From Entonaema liquescens (Eukaryota > Ascomycota > Sordariomycetes > Xylariales > Xylariaceae), in contig CADCSX010000001.1 in the NCBI GenBank assembly GCA_902805475.1, positions 310,001 through 374,000 on the forward strand: 64,000 nucleotides of DNA. Reading direction: 5' to 3'. Of this stretch, positions 25,991 to 36,490 are shown piece after piece. The notes under the pieces were generated by a model, which was not told the origin of the DNA, made no database searches, and saw nothing but the letters and a program-made list of their open reading frames with translations. How positions within the stretch are numbered: the stretch's first letter is position 1; the number at the start of each line of letters is the position of its first letter. Both the position numbers and the translations under genes were made by a program.

Positions 25991-26915
25991 AACCAGGGCT
26001 TGGGAAAGCGGGGCGGCGCATCGGGAGAGGGATGTTCGAGGCGTCTTGGATGCTTTTACACGTTTGGTGGAAAGGAGCGTACATAGAACTGTGTCTATCC
26101 GGAACTGCGATGTAGGGCTCTCTGTAGCGGAATTTAAAAGTGAATGCATTCGATTTAGAAAGGATTAACCGGAGATTTTGAATAATCCATCTATCACTCA
26201 AACGTCGTATTCCACACGCATCGTCAACGTTGACTAGACCTGAGGCATCTCTAATCGTTTGGATGCAATCAACGAAAACGTCAGTTGCTTAAGTATGCTG
26301 TCATAATATCTCCCGGTTAATCTACGTAGCACAGAAAAATAGGGGTGAAATGTTTTGATTTATTCAAATTGTCTATATTGCGGGTTTGTAGAAAGTGACA
26401 CAAAAGATACTAACCAGCAGTACTATGTAAAGAAATAGGGGCGGGTGGGACGCTGCGCTTACCACGTTCGAGTGCTCGAAAGCACAATGACAATAAAGGG
26501 GGCTTACTACAGTAAGAATGAAAAGTGGTAGGGGTATATAGGATACGTGTGTGTTATTAATTTTGGGACGGGATACACACATACCTTCAAAAGCAAATTG
26601 AGCTTTCCGAGTGACTCTGGAAGTCAAGAATGGTTAGCCATACACTATGCAAGTAAGGGGACAGGAAAGAGAGGTATAAAGCCTATGAAAGGGGAGATAT
26701 CCGTCAACTCCGTCCCACGACATGAATTGAAATATGTGCAGTTCAGTCTGGATGCCCTCTACCCTCGTCCGGGTGCAACTCCCTGTAAGTCCATGATATG
26801 CCCTTGGGCTCCCTGTATTGTATCCACCCCTACCCTACATGGTATCATCTAGTCAAAGTAAACTATGCTAATCTGTGCTGTGCTAATTTGACGGATATAT
26901 ACACTCAAAGCTGCA
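25991..26915. other. Convergent 3' spacer, no gene seen
   Basis: Spacer between the ERJ5-like gene and the oppositely oriented 269-aa protein gene. Open frames at 25809-26201 are shadows or tails of the upstream gene. Nothing else recognisable. Confidence 0.5.
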
Positions 26916-27725
26916 CTACAGTTGCATATCATCCATCTGTTGAAAAAGTCCGTATTGATTCTCCATCGTTTGTTGTTTTCTCATCCAGTCGTTGTCGTAG
27001 ACAGGATCCGTTGCTGAACGGTAGTTAGGTCCACCGACTGCGGTACCGAAATGACTATAGACATCTTTTGGTCTTGTCATAGCTTCCTCATACTGCTGTC
27101 TTGCGGTCTCTTCATATTCGCGTCGAGCCAAAGCTTCGTAGCCGGACATCATGTAAGGTTCCACATCGCACGTGGCAACCCATCGTCCATCCCCAGTCTG
27201 GACCGGCGTCAGAGGCGTACCGTCCATAGACATCATGGTATTCTTTTGCTCCTCCTCTGCTAATTGTCTCTCGTAGCGTAGTTGAGCAAGGAGCTGTTCT
27301 TGCTCGACTGTTGTACTAATCCAAGCAACTGCCGGATTTTCATGTGCACTAGTAGGGGGACATATCTTCCATAGCTCCATCAAACGTAACTTTTGACTAT
27401 CCTCGGCCGTCTTGAAAAGCTGGGTTTGTGCTGAAGAAAGTGCTGTATGATCGATACCAAACGAGCTCAGAATAGACTCGACGGAAAACTGTTGGGTTTG
27501 TGGTGGCTCTGATGATGGCCTCTGAGGTTCTGCTTGCGGCTCATCTTGGTGGGCGATATGAGCAGAATGGTGGTAATGTTGAGAGATGGAATACGTGATT
27601 TGTGGCTCTTGCGCCGGTGGCACTTCACGGGGAGCCTCAGTTGGTTGGGGTTGGAAGGTTAGGTTACGAGAGAAAAGCGCAGCGAGCTCATCGCCGGTTT
27701 GCACGTTTGGTTGAGAATAAGTCAT
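26916..27725 (-). CDS. Unrecognised Gln/Glu/Pro-rich protein
   Basis: Encodes 269 residues from the ATG at 27725; the frame upstream has no ATG. I do not recognise the family. The N-terminal 100 residues are low-complexity (Pro, Gln, Glu, His). Residues from about 95 to 165 (SVESILSSFGIDHTALSSAQ, LMELWKICPP, then a Glu/Gln-rich helix RYERQLAEEEQ) look helical. The C-terminal part has a second charged helix (EALARREYEETARQQYEEA) and ends YDNDWMRKQQTMENQYGLFQ. Codon use and length support a real gene. The composition is consistent with a cytosolic or nuclear adaptor, but no function is claimed. A short 5' exon ahead of 27725 cannot be excluded because an AG lies just upstream. Confidence 0.7.
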   Translation of the reverse strand: MTYSQPNVQTGDELAALFSRNLTFQPQPTEAPREVPPAQEPQITYSISQHYHHSAHIAHQDEPQAEPQRPSSEPPQTQQFSVESILSSFGIDHTALSSAQTQLFKTAEDSQKLRLMELWKICPPTSAHENPAVAWISTTVEQEQLLAQLRYERQLAEEEQKNTMMSMDGTPLTPVQTGDGRWVATCDVEPYMMSGYEALARREYEETARQQYEEAMTRPKDVYSHFGTAVGGPNYRSATDPVYDNDWMRKQQTMENQYGLFQQMDDMQL

Positions 27726-28416
27726 TTTCAATATTTCCTGCAATTAGGGGTTAGAGATATTCAGAATTTGAGGACCAAGAATATTCACCGCGTCCGGGGA
27801 GATTATACACGATCTAAACAAATTCTGAAGTCGGTACACCGAAGTTGCCGCCTAACTTGCAAAGTGCGAATGAAATAGTTGTCCGAAGAGATGAGGATTC
27901 TGGTCAGAGTAATAATGAGGATAGAGAGAAATGCAGAAGCGTTTGTGGTAAAGTAAGAATTGCGAGAACTTTTGCCTTATATTGACTATACTAAATACTG
28001 AGCGGATGCTAGAAGTTCCCGGGGGATGAATGGTTCAAGACAATCCTTTCGAGGTTGGACAATAAAGTCCTTTTTGTTTCGTTTTGGAAACTTTGCTTTG
28101 GGCCTCGATGTATGGTGGACAAGCGGTCAGTGTCAATGAAACTAGACCCCTGAAAGAGAGGTCTGATTCTGTACAAGAGCAGGGGACAAGAGAGAGACGT
28201 GTCGAGGCAAAAGGAAGACGAAAGATGAAAGTTGAAGCGGATGGCGTCGCAATGGCTTACGGTAAATGAACTTCGTTCCAGAGATAACAAAGTCACGGAT
28301 GAGAGTGATATCAAGTTGGTAGAAGAAGCGTTAGTAAAATACTTGTTGTTGACTATGGATAAAAAAGATAATCTGTATCAAAAGTAGAAAGGGATGATTG
28401 TTGAATATTGATGTTG

Positions 28417-28441
28417 TTGATGATGATGATGATGATGATGA
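28417..28441. repeat. GAT trinucleotide microsatellite
   Basis: About eight tandem GAT units lie in intergenic DNA. It generates His and Ser/Ile-like runs in open frames on the minus strand that should not be read as protein. Confidence 0.85.
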
Positions 28442-29888
28442 CAACGCATTGAAGAAGACCCGCCCGGGTGATGGCGGAGTGTCCGAGGGGGGCGTTGGAG
28501 GGCACGACAAATCAGGCAGGATGGAGGGGGAGGGGGAGGGGTAACCATCTTCCATATCTCAGGTACTAGGTACATCACATCACATCACATTCTGCAATTT
28601 CTTTGGTTGGTTTTAAAGTTACCTAGGTAGCAAAGAGATGTGAGGGGCTACGAGGGGCTAGTTTAGTGGACTATAGACCGCTAGATTCATGCCCATTGGC
28701 GCCCAAAGCTACCCAAGCTACCCAAGACTCTGCTAAAGCCCAATTACCATTTACCAGCGCACATGAGTATACATATGCACGTCACGTTAGGTACGCTAAG
28801 GGTTGGTATTGGAGAGATCAGGTGAGTTCTTTCAGGCCAAACTTATAAACAAACACAAGACAATAAAATTAAAAAGGAACTGCTTAAACACATGAGCCTA
28901 ATCAAAAGATATTTATATAAGTCTATTAAAGGAAATATGAAAGGGTTTCACCTTAACTTACAAATGACCTGGTTTCTTACATGTAGAGCTTAGGTCAGAA
29001 TTGTATTCCATGTTAGTTACTCTCTTTGTAAATCTACAACACGCATCCTAAGATGACACCACCTAAGGCATGATTTGTGCTCATCATTATTATTCCTCTT
29101 CATCCTCCGTGTGTTACATCTTAAGCTTTTTCTTCCATCTCTCAATCTACTAGTTAGATTGTCATCAAATTTACCTGTCGCAAAATTTACCTTTCGCAAT
29201 CACCAGCATATCTGACGAAGTTACTTAATAACAGATGATATTGAATGCTAAGACGTTCTAATATATTCCTACTTCAACTAATGTTTTTGTTAGCCTGCAT
29301 CCATTCATGCAATTTTTGTAACTATTAAGATTCTTTTCATACTATCTTTAATAACTCGTGCTCGATACCCCCCTCCCTCCTTTCTCCCTTAAAGCACAAG
29401 TCAAGTAGTGGGCCACGGATTTATATGCAAATTGAGGGCGCGACGTAATAAAGCGCAACCTACTATACCATGTTCCCCGAGAACTTGGACGATCTTTTAG
29501 GGCTAAGACATATCCAGCATTACATCCGGAGATAGTTTCATACTGCATATATGATATAGAGAAGTCTATAAGCACCTAAAATCGATAAAATATGACATTC
29601 ATGTTCTGATTGGTTGCTAATGGTGTTCCATATTTTCATATAACCATACACTCTGACGTCAATGTGGCCGAATTTGTACGACATAAAGCCATAAAGGGCT
29701 TAAAGCGGCATAAGACATTCTATGCAAGAGCAGGATAACTACGGACATATTGTATTCGGGTAAGTAATCAAGTCGAGGGATATATGAACAAACATAAAGA
29801 CATCTATAAACTACAATACCTTCTACAAGTCTTGGTGGTTCCAAACATTCTACTAGATCTAGATCCAACTTACAAGATATATCAATTT

Positions 29889-29890
<2 letters not shown>

Positions 29891-29948
<58 letters not shown>

Positions 29949-29959
29949 TTCTCAATTCT
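29891..29959. repeat. Heptamer tandem repeat (AACTCTC)n in the DJ-1-like gene leader
   Basis: Eight uniform AACTCTC units are followed by one AATTCTC and one AATTCTA variant. The array stops 34 bp upstream of the ATG at 29994, so it is probably in the 5' untranslated region or core promoter. Pyrimidine-rich, strand-asymmetric composition (no G) suits a CT-rich fungal promoter/leader tract. Confidence 0.85.
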
Positions 29960-29993
29960 AGGTACCTATTTAACCTGTGCAATTCAACTCACC

Positions 29994-30844
29994 ATGGCAC
30001 CGAAAATCCTTGTCGTCTTGACCTCGTATGGAGAAATCCTTGATTCCTCTGGCAAAGCCATTCAGCGGACTGGATGGTACTTGGTATGCCTCTTTACTAG
30101 ATATAATTACACAGCTTACGAAGCAGCATCCCATCTGATGATATCGAACTTACACTAATACGCCCGAGAACTAGCCCGAATTTTCCCATCCATATGATGT
30201 TCTCTCACCAAAGTCCGAGATTATAGTTGCTTCGCCAAAAGGCGGCGAAGCGCCCCTTGATCCAAATTCATTGCAACCGTGGGTCCAAGATGATTCATCC
30301 TCAGCCGATTTCTTCAATAACAAGAAATCGCTCTGGGAGAACACCGCCAAGGTCTCGGATTTCCTTGGTCGTGCCGATGAGTTCGACGCTATCTTCTACC
30401 CAGGCGGGCACGGCCCCATGTTTGACCTCGCAACAGACAAGGACTCCATTGCTCTAATTAACGAGTTCTGGGCCAAAGGCAAGGTCACAGCTGCGGTTTG
30501 TCACGGGCCTGCTGCATTTGTGAATGTCAAACTACCCAATGGTGAGAGTATCCTGAAGGGTAAAGATGTCAGTGCCTTCAGTAGTGCGGAGGAAGATGCT
30601 GTGGGTATGTCTAAGTACATGCCGTTCGTGCTGGAGGATAAGATCAAGGAGGGTGGCGCTAGTTTTCATAAGGCGTCTGAACCATGGGCTCCAACAGTTT
30701 GTGTCTCCGGGAAGTTGATTACTGGTCAGAACCCTAACTCAGCCAAGGGGGTGGGAGAAGCTATTGCAACTGCTCTAGGTACGTTTCGACGATATTTATT
30801 GCTAAGTACATCGACTAATAAAGCGGATAACCATAGGCATTTAA
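29994..30844 (+). CDS. DJ-1/PfpI superfamily protein (Hsp31-like class)
   Basis: Three exons, 29994-30083, 30175-30778 and 30837-30844, give 233 residues; the last exon is only 8 nt (rest of Gly, Ile, stop). The protein begins MAPKILVVLTSYGEILDSSG and carries the nucleophile elbow TAAVCHGPAAF with the reactive Cys, preceded by DAIFYPGGHGPMFDLATD. A segment PEFSHPYDVLSPKSEIIVAS supplies the conserved Glu near the N-terminus, as in the Hsp31 type. Members act as glutathione-independent glyoxalases, deglycases or stress chaperones in the cytosol; which activity applies cannot be decided here. A CT-rich heptamer array sits directly upstream of the start codon. Confidence 0.92.
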
Positions 30845-31305
30845 GACAATTCTGCGAGTCGGATCATATAAATATTCAACTTCAGTATATTTGGCCTGCA
30901 ACTTAAATGTTAGGTAGCTCCTTTAGTGGAATTCTATCTTTGGTTAACATGCTCTAAGCTATCATCGCTTGAGAGAAGCTTCTCTATATTATATTATATT
31001 ATATTATATTGCTGAAATCGTTGCTTTAGGTAAGGAAGCATGCATCGCTACTGTGTTAAACTAATGAATACGCTTAGGACTCTGTTCCTACTACAAACTA
31101 GAATTTCAAGGTAGACAGACATCAAAATTCCGGCTTGATTTCGCTAGGTAACGTCACAACCAAAAATTATACCAGATACCTAGGTAGGTGTATAAGTCTT
31201 ATTGATATACCTATACCATCGAATAGAGCGAGAGATAAACGATACGCTAGATACATCAGATACATGTCTTATGTAAACCAATCCAATCAACATGGGCTAT
31301 CAAAA
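30845..31305. other. Convergent spacer
   Basis: No gene. Contains an ATATT pentamer run at about 30987-31010 and a TACCTAGGTA palindrome at 31177-31186. It should hold the 3' ends of both flanking transcripts. Confidence 0.55.
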
Positions 31306-32538
31306 TCATGACGTCTGCTCCTTCTTCCAAGCGGCGCGCTTGCGGTAGATATCGTGGCGGAAGGTCTGCTTCAGCGACTCGGTAGTCTCGACGTCCAAGG
31401 TAGGCAAAGCCTGGATAGCACCGACACCACACAGGTTATTCTTACGATCGATGAACCAAGCAAGCGTCACACCGCCTCCCCAGGTGAGAGTCTTTTCGCC
31501 ATACCAGCCCTCGACGTCCTGTAGTGTGAGCAGACCACCAAGACCGTGTCCCGACAACGCATCCGCCGCAGTACCAACGCGGTAGAACATGCCCATGGGA
31601 CCGCCTAGTGCAGCTCGATGGCCCTCGGTGGCTTCTGGGCTGAGATGATGCTCGAACATGTTATTGGCCGTTTCTGGTTTGAGGATCTTTCCGTCGTTGG
31701 CGAGGAGCGACCGCAGCACTTTGACGTAGTCTGGAGCTGTCATGAATAGACCATGGCCTCCAAAATCGCCCTTGGTGTTCCTGTTCATATCGCCATTCCC
31801 GCCTAGCACGGCAATACCTACAGCGTCCGGATCATCGGGGTTTAAATCGACGAGGCGGGCGCGCAGGTCCTCACGAGTTACCGGATAGAACTGGGCGTCT
31901 GAAATCCCGAGCGGGCCAAAAACGCGCTCCTGTAGATGCCCGAGCAGCGTCTTACCAGTGACACGCTCTACGATGCGGCCAGCCCAGTCGAGTCCCGTTC
32001 CGTACAACCAGGAGGAACCAGGTTGGAAGATTAACGGGTAATCGAACAACTCTTCGACTGTTCTCTTGCCTGTTTTTCCTGCGGCTTTCTGCTCTGCGCG
32101 GGCCTTCTCGCGCCATTGCTCGATGAGCGGATTGGCGAAGTAATAAGCAAGACCAGAACTGTGGGTTAACAGCATCTCTAGAGTGATGGGGCGGACCTGT
32201 GGCTCGTACAGAGGTTTGCCATCGTCGGAGAACCCGGTGAGAACCTGCTTTTCGGCAAGTTCAGGTGCGACAGACGAAAGATCGCCTGTCAATGATAGGA
32301 GTCCATCTTCGACACACTGTAACGCGGCAATGGAAGCAAGTAGCTTTGTGGCCGAAGCAAGGTACAGGACATCATCAAGCTTGTGAGGTAGCTTCTCTCC
32401 AGATAGCAAGGTACGTTCGCCTAATGTCTTTTCAAAGGTGAAGTGACCTTCGGCATCTGTAGCGCATATGATAGCGCCGCGGATCTTGCCAGCATCAAGA
32501 GCTTCCTGGAAGCTAGTGTTGATATCTCCGTCGGCCAT
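31306..32538 (-). CDS. Serine beta-lactamase-fold hydrolase (class C-like esterase or transferase)
   Basis: Single exon, 410 residues from the ATG at 32538. The SxxK motif is SATK in LYLASATKLLASIAALQ, the Tyr motif is in the region LEMLLTHSSGLAYYF and SSWLYGTGLDWAG, and the distal part has HGLGGLLTLQDVEGWYGEKTLTWGGGVTLAWF, close to the H/WGG motif of EstB and LovD-type enzymes. This family includes esterases and acyltransferases rather than true antibiotic lactamases. No signal peptide is seen at the chosen start, suggesting a cytosolic enzyme. The open frame upstream is a Tyr/Ile repeat-like sequence arising from an AT-rich leader and is not counted. The natural substrate is unknown. Confidence 0.9.
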   Translation of the reverse strand: MADGDINTSFQEALDAGKIRGAIICATDAEGHFTFEKTLGERTLLSGEKLPHKLDDVLYLASATKLLASIAALQCVEDGLLSLTGDLSSVAPELAEKQVLTGFSDDGKPLYEPQVRPITLEMLLTHSSGLAYYFANPLIEQWREKARAEQKAAGKTGKRTVEELFDYPLIFQPGSSWLYGTGLDWAGRIVERVTGKTLLGHLQERVFGPLGISDAQFYPVTREDLRARLVDLNPDDPDAVGIAVLGGNGDMNRNTKGDFGGHGLFMTAPDYVKVLRSLLANDGKILKPETANNMFEHHLSPEATEGHRAALGGPMGMFYRVGTAADALSGHGLGGLLTLQDVEGWYGEKTLTWGGGVTLAWFIDRKNNLCGVGAIQALPTLDVETTESLKQTFRHDIYRKRAAWKKEQTS

Positions 32539-33807
32539 AGTGTGTAAACTGTAGCTAAGCTGTGGTATAAATAAAAAGAGTTCTGATTGTGTGTAGATAT
32601 AGATATAGATATATTCAGAGAGACCAAGAGCGGACGAGGAGATAGACTTATATATGTACCGAAGCAATATATTCTAGTCTTAAGCCTAAGCATATATGTA
32701 TGTTGCGTCTACGTAGGTGCCTGCATTATCCGCATGGGGCTCTGGCCGTGGGCTGGACCCGAGTAATCCTTGTAGCTTACCTGCATCTAAATCCTATGTG
32801 AATTAGGATATGTCATTATGAGTTCATGTCTCACTGCGAATAGCTGTTCAAATTCGGATGTAACATATCTCCCCGGAATGGATGCGGGGATGACTCACTT
32901 ACCGACTACATCTCATGAGAGAAGTTGAAATTATTAGTGCTTAATCGAGACTAATTGCTGCTTATACTACGAAAAGGATGTTCGACTCGGAATTTTTGGT
33001 GGTATTTTAGAATGTAGGTATTATTAGTAAAAGCCCGAGGTCTACATACACCAGGCTATACTTCAGGGTTCAAGTTGCGAAAGATGACACTTCAAGTCCC
33101 GTAGGACTAATTACTATCCGATTAAACTTCTTTTTAGAATAAATGTTTCCGATAAAAAGGAAGGCATGGATAATATACGCGGAGACTTTTCTCAACTTAA
33201 CTTAGGACCGTAGATAAAGGGTGGATTTATGGTCTTATCGATTGTTTTCGGGGCCCGCGGAAAAAAACATATTGTTTTCTTCACGACAGCACTGTTAGAT
33301 TAAGGACACATAACACGGAGATAATGCAGGGTGTCTTGAAGTTTGATGACTTATGCTTCATCCAAGAGAAAACTAAAAATATATGAGTGGGGGGACACTA
33401 GAGAAATGCATTATGGAGAATTGTATAAGGGATGTGTTTTGTTAGACTACCTAGGTACACTGTAGCTGGCCCCTTGAGTGAAAATATCATGAGGTGGCAT
33501 TTTCGGGAAAAGCGCATATCAGACTCTACACGTTTAGACAGCAGCCGTATCGGCTGACTGTCTTGAAAATCGACCCTCTACGGCATATACCTACTTCACG
33601 AGATAACATCATATCACGAAATCTAGAGGAAGATAAAACAAGTTTCAATAGCTTTCTTTGACATCCTACTCTAAATCTACGTTTGCTCCTTTAGGATAAC
33701 TTCAAACAATATCGCCAATGTAGATTGCCGAAGTATGTACCTAAGATCCATATTCCCAATCTTTGCCTCATAACGTCTTGTCTGGATGCGACACATCCAT
33801 AATTGGT
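32539..33807. other. Intergenic region
   Basis: No supported gene. A TACCTAGGTA palindrome lies at 33448-33457. This is the 5' side of the beta-lactamase-fold gene and the 3' side of the metacaspase gene. Confidence 0.5.
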
Positions 33808-35480
33808 TTACATGACGAATAGGATACTCGTATCTATAAAAAATTAGTATGATACTAAGTTCATAAGATTTGAACAAGTTACCAAGAGGATGACTGCATG
33901 ACAGCTGTGGCTTTTGAGAATACTTGGATTCCAGTATGTCGCGGATGCTATTGAGTAATTCCACATAGCTTTGCTTGGGATTTTGCTTAATAGCCGAGAT
34001 AAACGCATGAGACATAGCCCCAGTGGCCTGTGATGCGATTGTCGCGTCCGCGCTGCAGTGTTGTTAATTACCTAATGCTATTGTTGGAACTCATCTGTGG
34101 GTATAACTTACGATGTCTGGTCATCCTTACTGCCGGACCACATGATAACGTCCGCGGGTGAAGTCTAGGAAGCCGAGGATTAGTACACGTTTCGTACGTT
34201 ATGCCTTTAGGGTAATAGTCTTCGGGTATTCATTACCTTAGTTTCGATAGTCTTCTTATACCCGTCGTCTCCTCTGAATGCAGTCTTGGCAAAGTTAAAG
34301 ACAGCGCTGGCCGCTCCAGCTGCGTCACCTGAGGCGTAGGAAGAGAAAGCCTTAAGCAATCCCTGTCCAGCTTCGGCCGCGAGGTTCGGCTCTTTTAGAA
34401 CACCCTTAGTCGAGTAGATGTACGGCAAGTCCAGAACCGAACCGGAGTGGCACGAGTCAAAGATGGTCGTCAATCTCACACCTGCCTGAAGAGGCTTGAC
34501 GACAACATGGTGAAGTTGGTCATCAACAATGTGACCGGCAGTTTCATAGTCAACGGGGTAAATGACCTCGTCGTACCCATCTTCTTCGTCTCCATCTAGG
34601 AATTAAAATAAATAAGTTACTGACAATTAAAGTTTCCTGGAGAGACCATCTTACCTTCGTCTTTCGTCTGTCCACCGTGACCTGAGTAATGCAAGAATAA
34701 TGCATCGTTAGGACGAGCACCAGCGACAAGCCATTCCATCGCTCGAAGGATGTTCGCCTTCGTCGGAATCATGATAGGGTCATGCTGGTCATCAGTCAAG
34801 ATTATCATGTCTTCTCTCTTATACCCGTAACGCTCGATGAGAAATTGGGACACATTCTTGGTGTCGTTGATGCAACCACGTAGTTCACCCTTTTGGCCGA
34901 AATAGTTGATACCGATCAATAGAGCCTTGCGTTTACCGGTACAATTAGAGTACTGGAAAGTATATCCATCGGGTGCACCGTGTCCGAATTGCTGTGGAGC
35001 AGTCGGCGGAGGAGGGCCGGTCCTATGTTGAGCTCCGTAACCCTGAGCGGGAGGGCCCCCGGAGTGGACGGGATATCCGTAAGGGTCCAACCCAGGCGGC
35101 GGGGGATGCGAAGGGGGCGGATAGCGGTTAGATCCTTGGCCGTGAGAGGACGGAGGATGTCCTTGGGAAGGATATTGATTGTACCCATGTTGCTGAGACG
35201 GGGGTCCGGATGGAGGGGGATATTGATTGTAGCCATGTTGTTGAGGAGACGGACCGGGAGGAGCCCCGTATTGATTATGACCCTGAGGAGGACCAGAAGG
35301 TGGCCCGTATTGGTTATATCCTTGAGGCGGCTGATTATATCCATGAGGAGGTTGATTATATCCCTGAGGAGGTTGATTATATCCTTGAGGAGGTTGGTGA
35401 TATCCTCCACCACCGCCGCCACCGCCGCCGTGGCTACCGTATCCTCCACCGTAATTTTGGTCGTGACCCCAACCAGACAT
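33808..35480 (-). CDS. Type I metacaspase
   Basis: Five exons, 35480-34655, 34595-34237, 34164-34112, 34052-33883 and 33833-33808, give 477 residues; the last exon is 26 nt. The N-terminal prodomain of about 180 residues is Gly-rich then a Pro/Gln/Tyr/Asn tract with repeated GYNQPPQ units. The caspase-like p20 part starts at [20 protein letters not shown]; the catalytic His is in LHYSGHGGQ and the catalytic Cys in IFDSCHSGS. The p10 end reads [20 protein letters not shown], as in fungal metacaspase-1. These are Ca2+-activated Arg/Lys-specific cysteine proteases involved in stress, aggregate clearance and cell death, in cytosol or nucleus. It is divergently arranged with a WW-domain gene across a 1-kb spacer. 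Confidence 0.95.
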
Positions 35481-36490
35481 ATTATCAGTTGATGATGGGA
35501 AGGTCTAAGACGGATCTATGGAAAATAGTTGATAGATTATGATGAGGTATTCTACTCGTTTGCAAAAGGAATTATGGCTATGAAAGATGTTGTTGGGTGT
35601 AGAACGAAGCCTAGACCTAAATCTATGAATAGATAGGACCAATATCTATTGATTATGTGTGGGTCCGGGAGATGTGAGATTTGGGGCTGAGAAGTGATAA
35701 AACAGGAGAAGGGGTTGAAGGGTTCTCGATAATGGTCCCGATAACAGTCTCGATAACAGTGCAATCAGTTGATTTCTTCTTATACTGTGGTAGGGCTGAC
35801 GGCTGGACGGGTAGCACGGCAGCGACGGTCGACGCTAATGGTGGGGTGAAATCACGAAGTGGGAAACTATAGTCTTGGCGGGGGATCAAGGGAGGGGTTT
35901 TGGAGGGGCAAACAGGAGGCCGCCCGCTACGGCGCTAATGCGTCTAACCTTTTTTAACCTTTGAAATATAGCGTATATTAGGGGGTTAGGTAGCTAATAG
36001 GCCTCCTACTCACGCATACAACCCTAACAGCTCACCAACCGGGAGCAACCGCAACAGGGGATTTAGAAACCCCTGAATCATCTACATGTACTTTACAATA
36101 ATCAGGTGCATACCTAGGTACCTAAGCTTAAGTCCTAAATACCCTGATACCTACCTACCTAATACATCTGAACAGCTTTCGTCTTAAAGAGTCTACACAC
36201 GCACTTCCAAGACAATCTAAAAGTATACAACATCAAATCATCCCGTATACGTGTATAATAAAGCACTACGAGTTTCAGGCAAACGGGGATTTTAAACCCA
36301 GTCATCTCCATCACGAAATTCTTAAGCACCATAAACCCGCAGATTATTAGTTTTGCACGGTGTCCGATATACATACATCTATCATCTCTAACCTCTCAAC
36401 TTCTTATCTTATAAGATACAGTTTAGTACCAACAGCAAAAGCAAAAAGAAAGATCAGCAGGACACCTTTAACACACTTACTTATACATCA
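35481..36490. promoter_or_regulatory. Shared divergent promoter region of metacaspase and WW-protein genes
   Basis: A 1,010-bp spacer separates two start codons pointing outward, so it must hold both promoters. A TACCTAGGTA palindrome at 36111-36120 sits within a cluster of related CCTA/TAGG steps (36110-36160). No TATA box or specific factor site could be supported. Confidence 0.5.

Larger units (their letters stand above)
27726..29993. other. Intergenic region with simple repeats
   Basis: No supported gene. It holds the 5' flank of the 269-aa protein gene, a GAT microsatellite at 28417-28441, a TACCTAGGTA palindrome at 28620-28629, and ends in the heptamer array just before the DJ-1-like start codon. 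Minus-strand open frames at 28331-28578 are Pro/Ser- or His-rich because of the microsatellite and are not considered genes. Confidence 0.5.

Noticed and set aside
34916..35542. Long open frames on both strands over the metacaspase prodomain
   Set aside because: They are shadows produced by the repeated codons of the Pro/Gln/Tyr tract.
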